A stretch of DNA of 64,000 nucleotides from Acidobacteriota bacterium (GCA_029776225.1 JAKOTR010000004.1:1-64000), one strand, 5' to 3'. Shown: positions 44,455 to 53,498, numbered from the stretch's first letter. A program made the numbers and translations. Notes: generated by a model not told the origin, from the sequence alone.

Positions 44455-46227
44455 GTGCCAGATTACAACTCTGAACCCCAGATCACCGTCCTCGATGCGG
44501 GCGGACAGTATTGCCATTTGATTGCCCGCAAAGTGCGCGAGCTTGGCGTCTCCGCCGAGGTCCGCCCCAGCGGCACGCCTGCCGCGGACCTCGCACGGTC
44601 GAAAGGCATCATCATTTCGGGCGGCCCGGCGAGCGTCTACGAGCCCGACAGCCCGCAGGTCGATCCGGGCATTTTCCGCGCGGGCAAGCCGGTGCTCGGC
44701 ATCTGCTACGGGATGCAACTGATGGCGCACCTGCTGGGCGGCACCGTCAAACGCGGCGAAAAAGGCGAGTTCGGGCTGTCCCTGCTCAAAACCGTACCCG
44801 CACCGCTGTTTGAAAACATCTCCGAGCCGCAGCAGCAGGTCTGGATGAGTCATCGCGACACCGTGACCGGCCTCCCGCCGGGCTTTCAAGCCATCGGCTC
44901 CACGGACAACTGCGCCATCGCCGCCATGGCCGACTTTGCCAGGTCACTGTACGCCGTGCAGTTCCATCCCGAGGTGGTGCACACCTGCCGCGGCATCGAG
45001 ATGCTGGAAAACTTCGCGCTCCGCATCTGCGGCTGCGAGAAGGACTGGAACCCGAAACACCGCATTCCCCTGCTGAAGCGCCGCATTCAGGAAATCGCGG
45101 GCGACCGCAACGTGTTTTTCTTTGTCAGCGGAGGCGTGGATTCCTCGGTCGCCTTTATCCTCTGCGTGCAGGCGCTCGGCGCCGGCCGCGTCCGCGGCAT
45201 CTACGTGGATACCGGATTGATGCGCGAGGGCGAAACGGATTTTGTCCAGCGGACGTTCGAGGAGCTTGCTCCCGGCGCCGTGGTCATCGAGCCCGCCGAG
45301 ACGCGCTTTCTCAGGGCGCTCGAAGGCGTCCGCGACCCGGAACGGAAGCGCCGCATCATCGGCGAGGAGTTCGTCCGCGTCCAGGAAGAGATCATCGAAT
45401 CCGGCCACATTCTCGAGGGAGACTGGATTCTCGGGCAGGGGACCATCTATCCCGACACCATCGAATCTGGAGGCGACGGGAATGCCGCGGTGATCAAGAC
45501 GCACCACAACCGCGTGCCGGGCATCCAGCAGTTGATCGCCAGCGGCCGCATCGTCGAGCCGCTCACCTCGTTTTACAAGGACGAGGTGCGGGAGATCGGC
45601 GAGGAACTCGGGCTGCCGGCCGAGCTGCTGTACCGCCACCCGTTCCCCGGCCCCGGACTCGCTGTCCGCTGCCTGTGCTCCGAGACGGCCGCTCCCGTCC
45701 GGCGCGCCGAAGACGGCTGGCTGCTGCCAATCCGCAGCGTGGGCGTTCAGGGCGACTCGCGCAGCTACGGCCCCGTGCTGGCCTTCGAACGCTATCCGGA
45801 ACCCGCCCTGTTTGAGGAAGCGACCGCACTGGTCAACCGCCTCCCGGAAATCAACCGCGTGGTGGCGCTGGTGGATAGCAACGCCCCGCTCGCCTCACTC
45901 AGGTCCTTTGAAAGCTCGCTGACGCCGGACCGCCTCGCCCGGCTCCGCCGCGCCGATGCCGCGGTCCGCCGCCTTTCCCATCACAGCGGGTTCGACCGCC
46001 TGGTCTGGCAGTTCCCCGTCATCCTCATCCCGCTCGGCGTGCCGGAACGGACCGATTCCGTCGTGCTTCGCCCCATCGACTCGGTGGACGGCATGACGGC
46101 ACGCGCGGTCCCCATGGACCGCGCGCTACTTGATGAAATCGCCCGCGAGCTGCTGCGCATGGATGGCATCGCGGCCGTCTTCTACGACCTCACCCACAAG
46201 CCGCCGGCCACCATCGAGTGGGAGTAG
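44455..46227 (+). CDS. guaA: GMP synthase (glutamine-hydrolysing), long form
   Basis: A 590-residue enzyme for the last step to GMP (XMP + ATP + glutamine). The glutaminase triad is Cys84 (GICYGMQ), His171 and Glu173 (QFHPE). The ATP-pyrophosphatase P-loop is SGGVDSS (225-231). The dimerisation end VDSVDGMTARAVPMD and the final PATIEWE are typical. It is about 65-80 residues longer than usual bacterial GuaA, with the extra part before the C-terminal domain (PALFEEATALVNRLPEINRV), recalling the longer eukaryote-like form. The start is GTG 44455 without a strong Shine-Dalgarno. Confidence 0.95.
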   Translation: MPDYNSEPQITVLDAGGQYCHLIARKVRELGVSAEVRPSGTPAADLARSKGIIISGGPASVYEPDSPQVDPGIFRAGKPVLGICYGMQLMAHLLGGTVKRGEKGEFGLSLLKTVPAPLFENISEPQQQVWMSHRDTVTGLPPGFQAIGSTDNCAIAAMADFARSLYAVQFHPEVVHTCRGIEMLENFALRICGCEKDWNPKHRIPLLKRRIQEIAGDRNVFFFVSGGVDSSVAFILCVQALGAGRVRGIYVDTGLMREGETDFVQRTFEELAPGAVVIEPAETRFLRALEGVRDPERKRRIIGEEFVRVQEEIIESGHILEGDWILGQGTIYPDTIESGGDGNAAVIKTHHNRVPGIQQLIASGRIVEPLTSFYKDEVREIGEELGLPAELLYRHPFPGPGLAVRCLCSETAAPVRRAEDGWLLPIRSVGVQGDSRSYGPVLAFERYPEPALFEEATALVNRLPEINRVVALVDSNAPLASLRSFESSLTPDRLARLRRADAAVRRLSHHSGFDRLVWQFPVILIPLGVPERTDSVVLRPIDSVDGMTARAVPMDRALLDEIARELLRMDGIAAVFYDLTHKPPATIEWE

Positions 46228-46239
46228 GCACTCGCCGCG

Positions 46240-47232
46240 CTACTGTGCCGATCCTGCTTCGGCCTTCAGAAACGCGTCGACGTTGTTCTTGTCGATGAGC
46301 GTCGCGCCGGTGTCAACGAAACTCGGCAGCGGCGACCGCGTGTCCTGCGCCCAGTTGAGCGTGAGTGAGGGGGGCTTGTAGTGGTTCAACTGGTCAAGAA
46401 CCTGAAGGCCGAAGAACGCCATGGTGTACGGCTTCTGAGCAATCGTGGCATGGATCACGCCCTTCTGGATCATCTCCAGCGTTCGCGGATCGGTGTCCAT
46501 GGCGACGACCGTCTTGCCTTTCACCTGCCTGCGGGTCAGCACCTCGGCCACTTCGGGGCACGCCAGGGCCTCCAGGCAGACGAACGCATCCACCGGCGCG
46601 TTCTTCTCCACCAGCTCCATGGTCTTGTCGAACGCGACAGTCGGATCGCCCTTGATGTCCACGACTTCCGTGATTTTGATCCCGGGATGGCCGCGGAACA
46701 CCTGCTCGTAGCCGTTCAGCCGCTCCTTCAGGTTCGGCTGCTCGGGCATCGTGAACACAATGACGTTGCCTTTGCCCTTCAGTTGCTCGGCGACAATCCT
46801 GGCGCCCATCAACCCGGCCTCGTAGTTGTTCGTGCCGATGAACAGAAGGCGCTTGCTCTTCGGCGCATCGGAATCAATCGTGATAACCGGAACACCCCGC
46901 TCAATCGCGGCATCGATTTCCGGAGCCATGACGGCGGGATCGCCCACCGACACCATAATGCCCGAGGGATTTTTGCTCAGGGCTTTCTGAAACTCCGCCT
47001 TCTGGGCCTGGACATCGTAAGTCTCCGGCCCGACCATTTCCCACTTCACCTGGTACTGGGTTGCGGCGTCCTGGAAGCCGGCCAGCGCGGCTCGCCAGTA
47101 CGGAATCTTCGAGTTAAGGGTCACCAGATAATAAATTTCAGAAGGATCGTGCCGGGACCCGCCGCAGCTCAGCAGAGACGTCGCAAGCGCCCCGGCCACA
47201 ATGAATCGGAGCATGACTTTCGATCTGGACAT
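46240..47232 (-). CDS. sugar ABC transporter substrate-binding lipoprotein (RbsB-like), orphan
   Basis: A 330-residue periplasmic-binding protein of the Peripla_BP_4 (LacI/RbsB) fold. The lipoprotein signal ends LATSLLSCGGS with Cys23. Ligand-fold blocks include KIPYWRAALAGFQDAATQY, VPVITIDSDAPKSKR, NNYEAGLMGARI and FVCLEALACPEVAEVL. These proteins deliver pentoses or other sugars to an ABC importer. No permease or ATPase of that class is in the window, so it works with distant genes or as a sensor. Confidence 0.87.
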   Translation of the reverse strand: MSRSKVMLRFIVAGALATSLLSCGGSRHDPSEIYYLVTLNSKIPYWRAALAGFQDAATQYQVKWEMVGPETYDVQAQKAEFQKALSKNPSGIMVSVGDPAVMAPEIDAAIERGVPVITIDSDAPKSKRLLFIGTNNYEAGLMGARIVAEQLKGKGNVIVFTMPEQPNLKERLNGYEQVFRGHPGIKITEVVDIKGDPTVAFDKTMELVEKNAPVDAFVCLEALACPEVAEVLTRRQVKGKTVVAMDTDPRTLEMIQKGVIHATIAQKPYTMAFFGLQVLDQLNHYKPPSLTLNWAQDTRSPLPSFVDTGATLIDKNNVDAFLKAEAGSAQ

Positions 47233-47497
47233 AACCTGGGAGAGCTTCCGGAGGCGAGGCGCGGGCTCGCGCTCGGAACAGCCCGGATAAGCCAGTATAG
47301 TTCAACTCCGCCGCCTGCACCATCTGTTTTCAGGTTGTGCCGGCCTCCTTTGCGGCCGGCCTCGCTCCTGCGGCGGACCTGCGGCAAGCGGCCGGGCTGA
47401 CTCGGCGCGGATTCGTCTGCTAATCTTGTGATTAAGCACTCGATGCTGCAAGTCCGATAGCACACTTGAATACCGCCTTTTTGGTTTCTTAGAAGAT

Positions 47498-48076
47498 ATG
47501 AACGAGGAGAAATTTCCGGACTCGACGGAAGCCGCTCCGGGTTCCGCAACCGGAGCCGAAACAGCCGAAACAACCGAATCGACGGAAACAGCCGATGTCG
47601 CAGACTCGGCGGCTCTGGTCGCAGCGCTGACTTCGGAGCGAGATCAACTCGCGCGGGAGCGGGCCGATCTGTACGATCAACTGCTCCGCCGCACCGCCGA
47701 GTTTGAGAACTTTCGCAAGAGAACACAGCGGGAGCGTACCGAGCTTTTCGAGTTCGCGGCCATGGACGCCGTCCGCGAACTGCTCCCCGTGCTCGACGAT
47801 TTTGAAATCGCCCTCAAGGTGGAATCCGCCGACAAGGATTACGCCAAGGGGATGGAACTGATCTACCAGCGCTTGCTCGGCACCTTGCAAAAAATAGGGC
47901 TGGAACCCTTTGATTCTCAAGGGAAAAAGTTCGACCCGGAAATGCACCACGCCGTCGAAGTGGTCCCCTCCGAAGAGGCGGAGGAGAACACCGTCGTGCA
48001 GGAATTGAAGAGAGGGTACAATTTCAAAGGACGCCTGCTGCGGCCGGCTATGGTGAAGGTCGCAGCCAAGAAGTAA
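47498..48076 (+). CDS. grpE: nucleotide exchange factor GrpE
   Basis: A 192-residue GrpE: an acidic Thr/Glu-rich N terminus, a coiled coil ([20 protein letters not shown]), the conserved [25 protein letters not shown], and the beta domain [14 protein letters not shown] ending [19 protein letters not shown]. It releases ADP from DnaK. It is followed 4 bp later by dnaJ. dnaK is not in the window. No CIRCE element is seen in the 265 bp upstream. Confidence 0.96.
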   Translation: MNEEKFPDSTEAAPGSATGAETAETTESTETADVADSAALVAALTSERDQLARERADLYDQLLRRTAEFENFRKRTQRERTELFEFAAMDAVRELLPVLDDFEIALKVESADKDYAKGMELIYQRLLGTLQKIGLEPFDSQGKKFDPEMHHAVEVVPSEEAEENTVVQELKRGYNFKGRLLRPAMVKVAAKK

Positions 48077-48080
48077 AAGC

Positions 48081-49202
48081 GTGCCGCAAGTGACGAAACG
48101 CGATTACTACGAAATTCTGGGGGTAAGCAGAAACGCCACCGAACAGGAGTTGAAGAGCGCCTACAGGCAAATGGCGCTCAAGTACCACCCAGACCGGAAC
48201 CCCAACAACCCCGAAGCCGAGGAGAAATTCAAGGAAGCCGCCGAGGCCTATAGCGTGCTCAGTGATCCGCAGAAACGGGCCGCTTACGACCAGTACGGGC
48301 ACGCGGGCGTTTCAGGCGCCGCTTCGACCGGCTTCGACCCCAGCGTGTTCGCGGATTTCACCGATATCTTCGGCGATTTCTTTGGGTTCGGCGACCTGTT
48401 CGGCTCCACGGCGCGCCGCCGCACGCGGCCTCAGCGCGGGGAGGACCTCCGCTACGATCTCGAACTTTCTTTTGAAGACGCCGTGCGCGGCATGTCGGCC
48501 GAGATCCAGGTTCCGCGGCAGGAAGTCTGCCACCGCTGCCTCGGCAAAGGGGCCGAGCCCGGCGACATCGCCACCTGCCGGACCTGCCACGGACGCGGGG
48601 AGACGGTCTATCAGCAGGGCTTCCTCTCCATCCGGCGCACGTGCCCGCAGTGCGGCGGCACAGGCAGCGTCATCCGCAAAGCCTGCCCGCAGTGCCGCGG
48701 ACAGGGACACGTTCTCACCCAGGACAGGCTGAAAGTGAACATCCCTGCCGGGGTCGACAACGGCACCCGCCTGCGGCTCTCGGGGAAAGGCCAGGCCGGC
48801 ATCAACGGCGGGCCGCCCGGCGACCTCTACGTTTTCATCCGGGTGCAGGACCACCCCATCTTCGAGCGCAGGGAAAAGGACCTCCACTGCACGATTCCGA
48901 TCAACGTCGCGCAGGCGGTCCTCGGCGCGGAAATCGAAGTGCCAACGCTCGACGGCACACAGCCACTCAAGATTCCCGAGGGCACCCAGAACGGCGCAAC
49001 GTTCCGCCTCAAGAACCAGGGCGTGCCCGACGTGAATGGCCGCGGGCGCGGCGACCTGTTCGTGCACGTGGAAGTGAAGATCCCCACGAAGCTCACACGC
49101 GAGCAGCGGAAGCTCTTCGAGCGGCTCAGGGAAACCCTCCCGGAGGACAACAAACCCGCCGAGCGCGGCCTGTTTGAAAAGGTCAAGGACTACTTCATGT
49201 AG
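48081..49202 (+). CDS. dnaJ: chaperone DnaJ (type I)
   Basis: A 373-residue Hsp40. J-domain with HPD ([13 protein letters not shown]), Gly/Phe-rich linker ([16 protein letters not shown]), and four zinc-finger repeats [32 protein letters not shown]. The C-terminal substrate domain follows ([20 protein letters not shown]). It stimulates DnaK. The start is GTG 48081, 4 bp after grpE, so the pair is an operon. Confidence 0.96.
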   Translation: MPQVTKRDYYEILGVSRNATEQELKSAYRQMALKYHPDRNPNNPEAEEKFKEAAEAYSVLSDPQKRAAYDQYGHAGVSGAASTGFDPSVFADFTDIFGDFFGFGDLFGSTARRRTRPQRGEDLRYDLELSFEDAVRGMSAEIQVPRQEVCHRCLGKGAEPGDIATCRTCHGRGETVYQQGFLSIRRTCPQCGGTGSVIRKACPQCRGQGHVLTQDRLKVNIPAGVDNGTRLRLSGKGQAGINGGPPGDLYVFIRVQDHPIFERREKDLHCTIPINVAQAVLGAEIEVPTLDGTQPLKIPEGTQNGATFRLKNQGVPDVNGRGRGDLFVHVEVKIPTKLTREQRKLFERLRETLPEDNKPAERGLFEKVKDYFM

Positions 49203-49218
49203 GGGCCGCCCTGCGGGG

Positions 49219-49776
49219 CTACTTCGCGCAATCCATAAAGTAATAAGCGATCATGTGGCAGACGATCATGTGCGCGTCCTCGATCCTGCCCATGTGCGGC
49301 TCGCTCACCTGAATGTTGAGTTGCGCCAGGCGGCCCAGCTTGCCCCCGTCCCGCCCCGTGAGCGCCAGCGTCCGGCAGCCCGCCTCGTTTCCATACTCGA
49401 TGGCCCGCACTACGTTCGCCGAGTTGCCCGACCCGCTGATCCCCATTACCAGGTCACCCGGCTCCGCAAAATTCCTGAGCTGTTCGACGAACACGCACTC
49501 ATAGCTCACGTCGTTGGAGTAGGCGGTGAGCGTCGGCATGGAATCGGTTAGCGCCAGAATGCGAAACCGCGCATCGCGCCCGTAACTGGCGCCCTTCACG
49601 AGGTCGGTGGCGAAGTGGGATGCCGTCGCCGCGCTGCCGCCATTGCCGCACACAAAGATGTTCTTTCCGGCGTCCCGGGCCTCCCGGAACCAATCGATGG
49701 CCTGGGAAACCAGCCTCAGGTCTATGGTGTCGATCGTCTTCCGCAGTTCCGCCACGTACAACTCGGGAAAACTCAC
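49219..49776 (-). CDS. GmhA-like SIS-domain sugar-phosphate isomerase
   Basis: About 185 residues with the SIS phosphosugar site (CGNGGSAATASHF, GISGSGNSANVV). It resembles sedoheptulose-7-phosphate isomerase GmhA, the first step to ADP-heptose. Two metal-site residues differ from E. coli GmhA: Asp58 replaces Glu65 and Glu166 replaces Gln172, while His54 and His174 are kept with exact spacing. The start GTG 49776 overlaps the ROK gene stop (GTGA) and follows GGAGGAAG. It is the last gene of a five-gene coupled operon. Confidence 0.85.
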   Translation of the reverse strand: MSFPELYVAELRKTIDTIDLRLVSQAIDWFREARDAGKNIFVCGNGGSAATASHFATDLVKGASYGRDARFRILALTDSMPTLTAYSNDVSYECVFVEQLRNFAEPGDLVMGISGSGNSANVVRAIEYGNEAGCRTLALTGRDGGKLGRLAQLNIQVSEPHMGRIEDAHMIVCHMIAYYFMDCAK

Positions 49777-50639
49777 TCTTCCTCCTTCGCGCCGCCGCAC
49801 TTCGCCAGCGCCAGCGCTCCGTACAAGACACTGTCATCGCCCAGCGCCGCCTGAGTCACGTCGATGCGCGCCCGCGACCACGCCGTGATCTGCCGCCTCA
49901 GTTCTTCATTGAGCGGCCCGAACAGCGCCGCGCCGGCCTTGCTGATGCCGCCGCCGATGACAAGCCGCGCGGGATTCAGCAGCATGATGCAGGCTTTCAG
50001 TCCGAGCGCCAGGTCCACCACGTAGCGGCGTACAAACTCCGGATCGTACATCAGCTCGCGCGCCGAACGGCCGTGGTCGTGCTCCATCCAGATCCCCGCG
50101 CACATCCTTTCCAGGCAGCCCCGGGCGCCGCACAGGCACTCCGGGCCGCCCGGCCTCACGGTCAGATGGCCGATCTCGCCGGCATAGGAGTCCGCTCCGC
50201 GGTATATCCGGCCATCGACCACCAAACCGCCCCCGATCCCGGTCGAGAGCGTCATGTAAAACAGCGGGGAATACCCTTTGCCCGCCCCGTACACAGCCTC
50301 CCCGAGCGCGCCCACGTTCGCGTCATTGTCCATGACGGCGGGCAGCCCGAGGTTCGTCTCCACCCAGGCCGGCAGCGCGAAATCCTGCCATCCACCGACG
50401 TGCGTGGAAAGCGCTACGCGCTGGGCCGCAAAATCCACCGGCCCGCCGAAGCCTATGCCGCAGCGGTCAAGCGGCGCTTCCCTGCTCCACGCCTCCGCGA
50501 TCTCGCGGATTTGAGCCAGCATCCAGTCCCGGCCGCCCTCGCGGTTGGTGGAGCGCGATTCGCGCTTCACCATCCGGTCGCCCTCGAACACCGCCACACT
50601 GACCTTCGTGCCGCCGATGTCGATGGCCAGTATCCTCAC
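49773..50639 (-). CDS. ROK-family sugar kinase
   Basis: A 288-residue ROK protein without the DNA-binding domain, so a kinase. ATP motif IDIGGTKVSVAVFEG; sugar/catalytic region MDNDANVGALGEAVYGAG; zinc motif with CLCGARGCLERMCAG. ROK kinases phosphorylate hexoses such as glucose, N-acetylglucosamine or N-acetylmannosamine. Its ATG overlaps the stop of the upstream PfkB-type kinase by 4 bp (ATGA), and its TGA overlaps the next GTG. Confidence 0.88.
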   Translation of the reverse strand: MRILAIDIGGTKVSVAVFEGDRMVKRESRSTNREGGRDWMLAQIREIAEAWSREAPLDRCGIGFGGPVDFAAQRVALSTHVGGWQDFALPAWVETNLGLPAVMDNDANVGALGEAVYGAGKGYSPLFYMTLSTGIGGGLVVDGRIYRGADSYAGEIGHLTVRPGGPECLCGARGCLERMCAGIWMEHDHGRSARELMYDPEFVRRYVVDLALGLKACIMLLNPARLVIGGGISKAGAALFGPLNEELRRQITAWSRARIDVTQAALGDDSVLYGALALAKCGGAKEEE

Positions 50640-51619
50640 CGCTGCCTTGCCTCCGCTTGCAGCACTTCCTGCGGCGATGCCGTGCCCGTGCCCTTTTTCA
50701 TGATCGTGACCGACGCCACCAGATTGCCGATCCGCGCCGCTTCCACCGCCTGCCCGGTCACCGCAAGCGCCATCGCCGCCCCCGCGGTGAAGCTATCGCC
50801 GGCGCCGCAGATATCCACCGGATTCTCCACCGGACGGGTACGCACCGGCGTTTCGCGCCCGGGCTCGACGACCACTACGCCCTCCGGTCCCTGAGTGACG
50901 ATCATCAGACCCGCCTCCAGGTGCTCGCGCAGCGCCTGGTAGTCCACCTTCCCGAACAGCCGCATGCAAGCCTCGTCGGCCTCCTGCCGGTTCGGCTTCA
51001 CCACCACCCGGCGAAACTGCTCGATGCGCTTGCGCGAGTCCGCCCAGAACACTTTGTCCGGGTTGCGCGTCGCCAGGTCACTCAGCATCTGCCGCATCGC
51101 GGGCGTTACGACGCCGCCGCAGTCGGTCTCCGCCTGGTCCGCCACGATGATCACGCCGTAACCTCCGACGGCAGACTCCAGGCGCGTCAGAATTTTTCGC
51201 TCGGTCTCCTCCGGCAGGGGTTGTGCGTTGATGTAATCTACGCGCGGCTGGTCTTCCACACCCGTCTTTGCGTTGATCAGCTTCGTGTATGTGAACGTGG
51301 GGACGGGCGCCTTCACCAGGAACTCGGTTGAGATGCTCCGCGCCTCCAGCGCGCGCTGGAGCTCCTCCCCAAAACCGTCGTCGCCTACGACCCCCAACAC
51401 CGCCACCCTGTTCGCCTCGAGCGCAACCAGGTTGTTGGCGACCGTCCCGCCGGCGCCCGGCGTCACTTCGGTCGAGACCACAGCAATGCGCGGGATCCCC
51501 GTCTCGCGCGACGGTTCGGACAGCTCCGGATCGTACGTGCACCAGCGGTCAAGACAAATGTCCCCCACCACGAGCACTGCGAGCTTCGTGAATCCCGACA
51601 GAATCTGTTCGGTCGTCAT
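50636..51619 (-). CDS. HldA/RfaE1-like heptose-phosphate kinase (PfkB family)
   Basis: A 327-residue PfkB kinase closest in pattern to the kinase half of HldE: VVGDICLDRWCTYDPELSEPS, TPGAGGTVANNLVAL, VKPNRQEADEACMRLFG, and the catalytic DICGAGDSFTAGAAMAL. HldA phosphorylates D-glycero-beta-D-manno-heptose 7-phosphate at C1. There is no nucleotidyltransferase domain fused or nearby. It is in the middle of the five-gene operon with 4-bp overlaps on both sides. Confidence 0.83.
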   Translation of the reverse strand: MTTEQILSGFTKLAVLVVGDICLDRWCTYDPELSEPSRETGIPRIAVVSTEVTPGAGGTVANNLVALEANRVAVLGVVGDDGFGEELQRALEARSISTEFLVKAPVPTFTYTKLINAKTGVEDQPRVDYINAQPLPEETERKILTRLESAVGGYGVIIVADQAETDCGGVVTPAMRQMLSDLATRNPDKVFWADSRKRIEQFRRVVVKPNRQEADEACMRLFGKVDYQALREHLEAGLMIVTQGPEGVVVVEPGRETPVRTRPVENPVDICGAGDSFTAGAAMALAVTGQAVEAARIGNLVASVTIMKKGTGTASPQEVLQAEARQR

Positions 51620-52605
51620 GAGTTCTCTTCCGCCTCACACATCGCCGCGCAGACGGCCCGGCGCAGAGCCGGAAACGTGGCGCGGTGATCTCCCTGAAAG
51701 TAGAAGCTCGAACCACCGTCGGCCACCGTACGGACCAGGATCGTCTTATGCGGGCGGAAATAATAGCCCGCGTCCGTCTTCGGCAGTTCCCGCCGGAAAT
51801 CGCCCTGAATCGGGACCAGATCGAACACCGCCGTCGCGAAATTCCGGATGGCGCGCCCCTCCTGCCGCGCTACGTTGCGCGCCATGGCCAGCGCCTTCAG
51901 ATAGACTTCCGGCCCCATCACGGCGGAGCCGAAGTTCAACAGCACGCCGCCTTCGAGCCGCTCCACGGTGTTCGCGAAGATAAGAAAGTCGCGGTAGCTA
52001 GCCGCGCCCAGCGCCGCGCCGTCGCAGTTGGGATGCTCGTGGAGAATGTCGTAGCCGATGCCCACGTGTACCGTCGCCGGCACGGAAAGCCTCCATGCCG
52101 CGGCCAGCACGCTCAGGTCGCGATGCGGGAAATCGCTCATCTCGATGCGCCGCCCGATGTGCTCGCCCAGCCCGGCCTGTTCCCGGGCCGCCTCGACGAT
52201 CCAGTCGTTCAGCTCGCCCGTCTCCTGCCACAGCCCGAACTCCCCGGAAACGATGTACCGCGCCACGCTCTCGGTAGTCGCCCCGATACGCGCCAGTTCG
52301 TAATCGTGGATCGCTCCCGCGCCATTCATCGCGATGTGGCTGATGGCGCCGCGTTCCATCATGTCGATGATGTGGCGGTTCACGCCGGCGCGGAGCAGGT
52401 GCGCGCCCATCGTGAGAATTCGCGCCGCCCCCGTCTTCCTCGCTGCCACCAGGCGCCGGGCCACTTCCTCCAGGTCCGGGTGTGAGTAGGGAGGCGCGGG
52501 GTCGTCAAGCTTCAGCCAGTCATCCACGCAAAGAAGGCTTTCGCGTTCACCGAGCGGGCGGATCCTCAGCCGCGACCGGTCGAAAACAGTGTACTTGGAG
52601 CTCAT
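51616..52605 (-). CDS. conserved protein of unknown function in sugar-phosphate operon
   Basis: 329 residues from ATG 52605 (MSSKYTVFDRSRLRIRPL). I cannot assign it. It has striking conserved-looking blocks: RILTMGAHLLRAGVNRHIID, ISHIAMNGAGAIHDYELARI, GATTESVARYIVSGEFGLWQ, ILHEHPNCDGAALGAASYRD and ILVRTVADGGSSFYFQGDHR. The Gly/Asn-rich loop and repeated His/Asp suggest a Rossmann-like enzyme. A remote link to deoxyhypusine-synthase-like folds came to mind but I cannot support it. The ATG overlaps the HAD gene's TGA (TGATG); the stop overlaps the kinase start. It is likely an enzyme of the same pathway. Confidence 0.6.
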   Translation of the reverse strand: MSSKYTVFDRSRLRIRPLGERESLLCVDDWLKLDDPAPPYSHPDLEEVARRLVAARKTGAARILTMGAHLLRAGVNRHIIDMMERGAISHIAMNGAGAIHDYELARIGATTESVARYIVSGEFGLWQETGELNDWIVEAAREQAGLGEHIGRRIEMSDFPHRDLSVLAAAWRLSVPATVHVGIGYDILHEHPNCDGAALGAASYRDFLIFANTVERLEGGVLLNFGSAVMGPEVYLKALAMARNVARQEGRAIRNFATAVFDLVPIQGDFRRELPKTDAGYYFRPHKTILVRTVADGGSSFYFQGDHRATFPALRRAVCAAMCEAEENS

Positions 52606-53414
52606 CAGCAGAACAGAACGTTCATCAGTTCCTGGTGACACTCGTAGTTCGGGATGATGAAATCGGCGCCAACGCTGGTCAGCCGCTTTCGCTTCCACTC
52701 GTTCACCACGCGGCACTCCGGCTCATCCGTAGCCACACCAACGGCCACGCCGCCGACTTCCTTCACGTTTTCAATCTCGACATACCCGTCACCGAAACCG
52801 AGAAAGTTCGGCCCGTCGCATTCGGCCGACGCAATGATCTTCTGGATCAGGATTTTTTTCGAGAAGCTCTTGTAGTCGTCGAGCGCGCCGTAGACCCCGC
52901 CGTCAAAATACCGGCTCACGTCCAGCAGGTCCGCCTCTTCGCGCATGTACTGCTGGTCCGTGCCGCTTGCCAGGTACATCTTCAGACCGCGCTCTTTGAG
53001 CGCTTCGAGCAGGGGCCGCGCGCCCGGGACAAGGTATTTTTCCGGCGGAACTTGGCCTTTCCGCAGCTCTTCGAGCCGGTGGGCGATTCTTGCGTGCAGC
53101 AGCTCGAGGTATCTGTACTTGTATTGCAGCGGGTCGAGCGGTTTGCCGCCCCGCAGCTCCACCTGCCTCGCCAGCTCGATCATCTGGTAGATCGTCTGCT
53201 TGCCCGTCAGCCGCCCGACGAACTCCGTCACCAGCTCCCGAAGGTCCTCCTCGCGCTCGCCGGTCTTCAGATCCAGCAGAATCTCCACCATCATGGGGAT
53301 CATCACGTCGGTCCAGCCGGCGCGGATCAGTGAAAGGGTTCCGTCGAAATCAAAGAGGACTACCCGGGCGTTCCGGGCCGATACACCCGGGCGTACATGC
53401 TCAATCATCCTCAC
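52605..53414 (-). CDS. HAD-superfamily phosphatase
   Basis: A 269-residue HAD hydrolase. Motif I is VLFDFDGTLS, motif II lies in MYLASGTDQQYMREE, and motif IV is LGFGDGYVEIENVKEVGG. The helical cap between I and II (about 100 residues) is of the C1 type, larger than in GmhB. It probably dephosphorylates a small sugar phosphate. It is the first gene of the five-gene coupled operon. Confidence 0.85.
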   Translation of the reverse strand: MRMIEHVRPGVSARNARVVLFDFDGTLSLIRAGWTDVMIPMMVEILLDLKTGEREEDLRELVTEFVGRLTGKQTIYQMIELARQVELRGGKPLDPLQYKYRYLELLHARIAHRLEELRKGQVPPEKYLVPGARPLLEALKERGLKMYLASGTDQQYMREEADLLDVSRYFDGGVYGALDDYKSFSKKILIQKIIASAECDGPNFLGFGDGYVEIENVKEVGGVAVGVATDEPECRVVNEWKRKRLTSVGADFIIPNYECHQELMNVLFC

Positions 53415-53498
53415 TATTCTAGACTAGATGCGCTGGAAGCCGGATATTGTTGATAGCGGCGGCGCGCGCCGCACTCGACGGCGGTTTCTCTGCGGCTG

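Noticed and set aside
47339-47360. GCCGGCC/GGCCGGC hairpin upstream of grpE as a terminator
   Set aside because: No T-tract follows on either strand and the arms are self-complementary GC repeats.
47400-47497. CIRCE-like element before grpE (ATTAAGCACTC followed by GATAGCAC)
   Set aside because: Only one half resembles the consensus; the second arm is not complementary.
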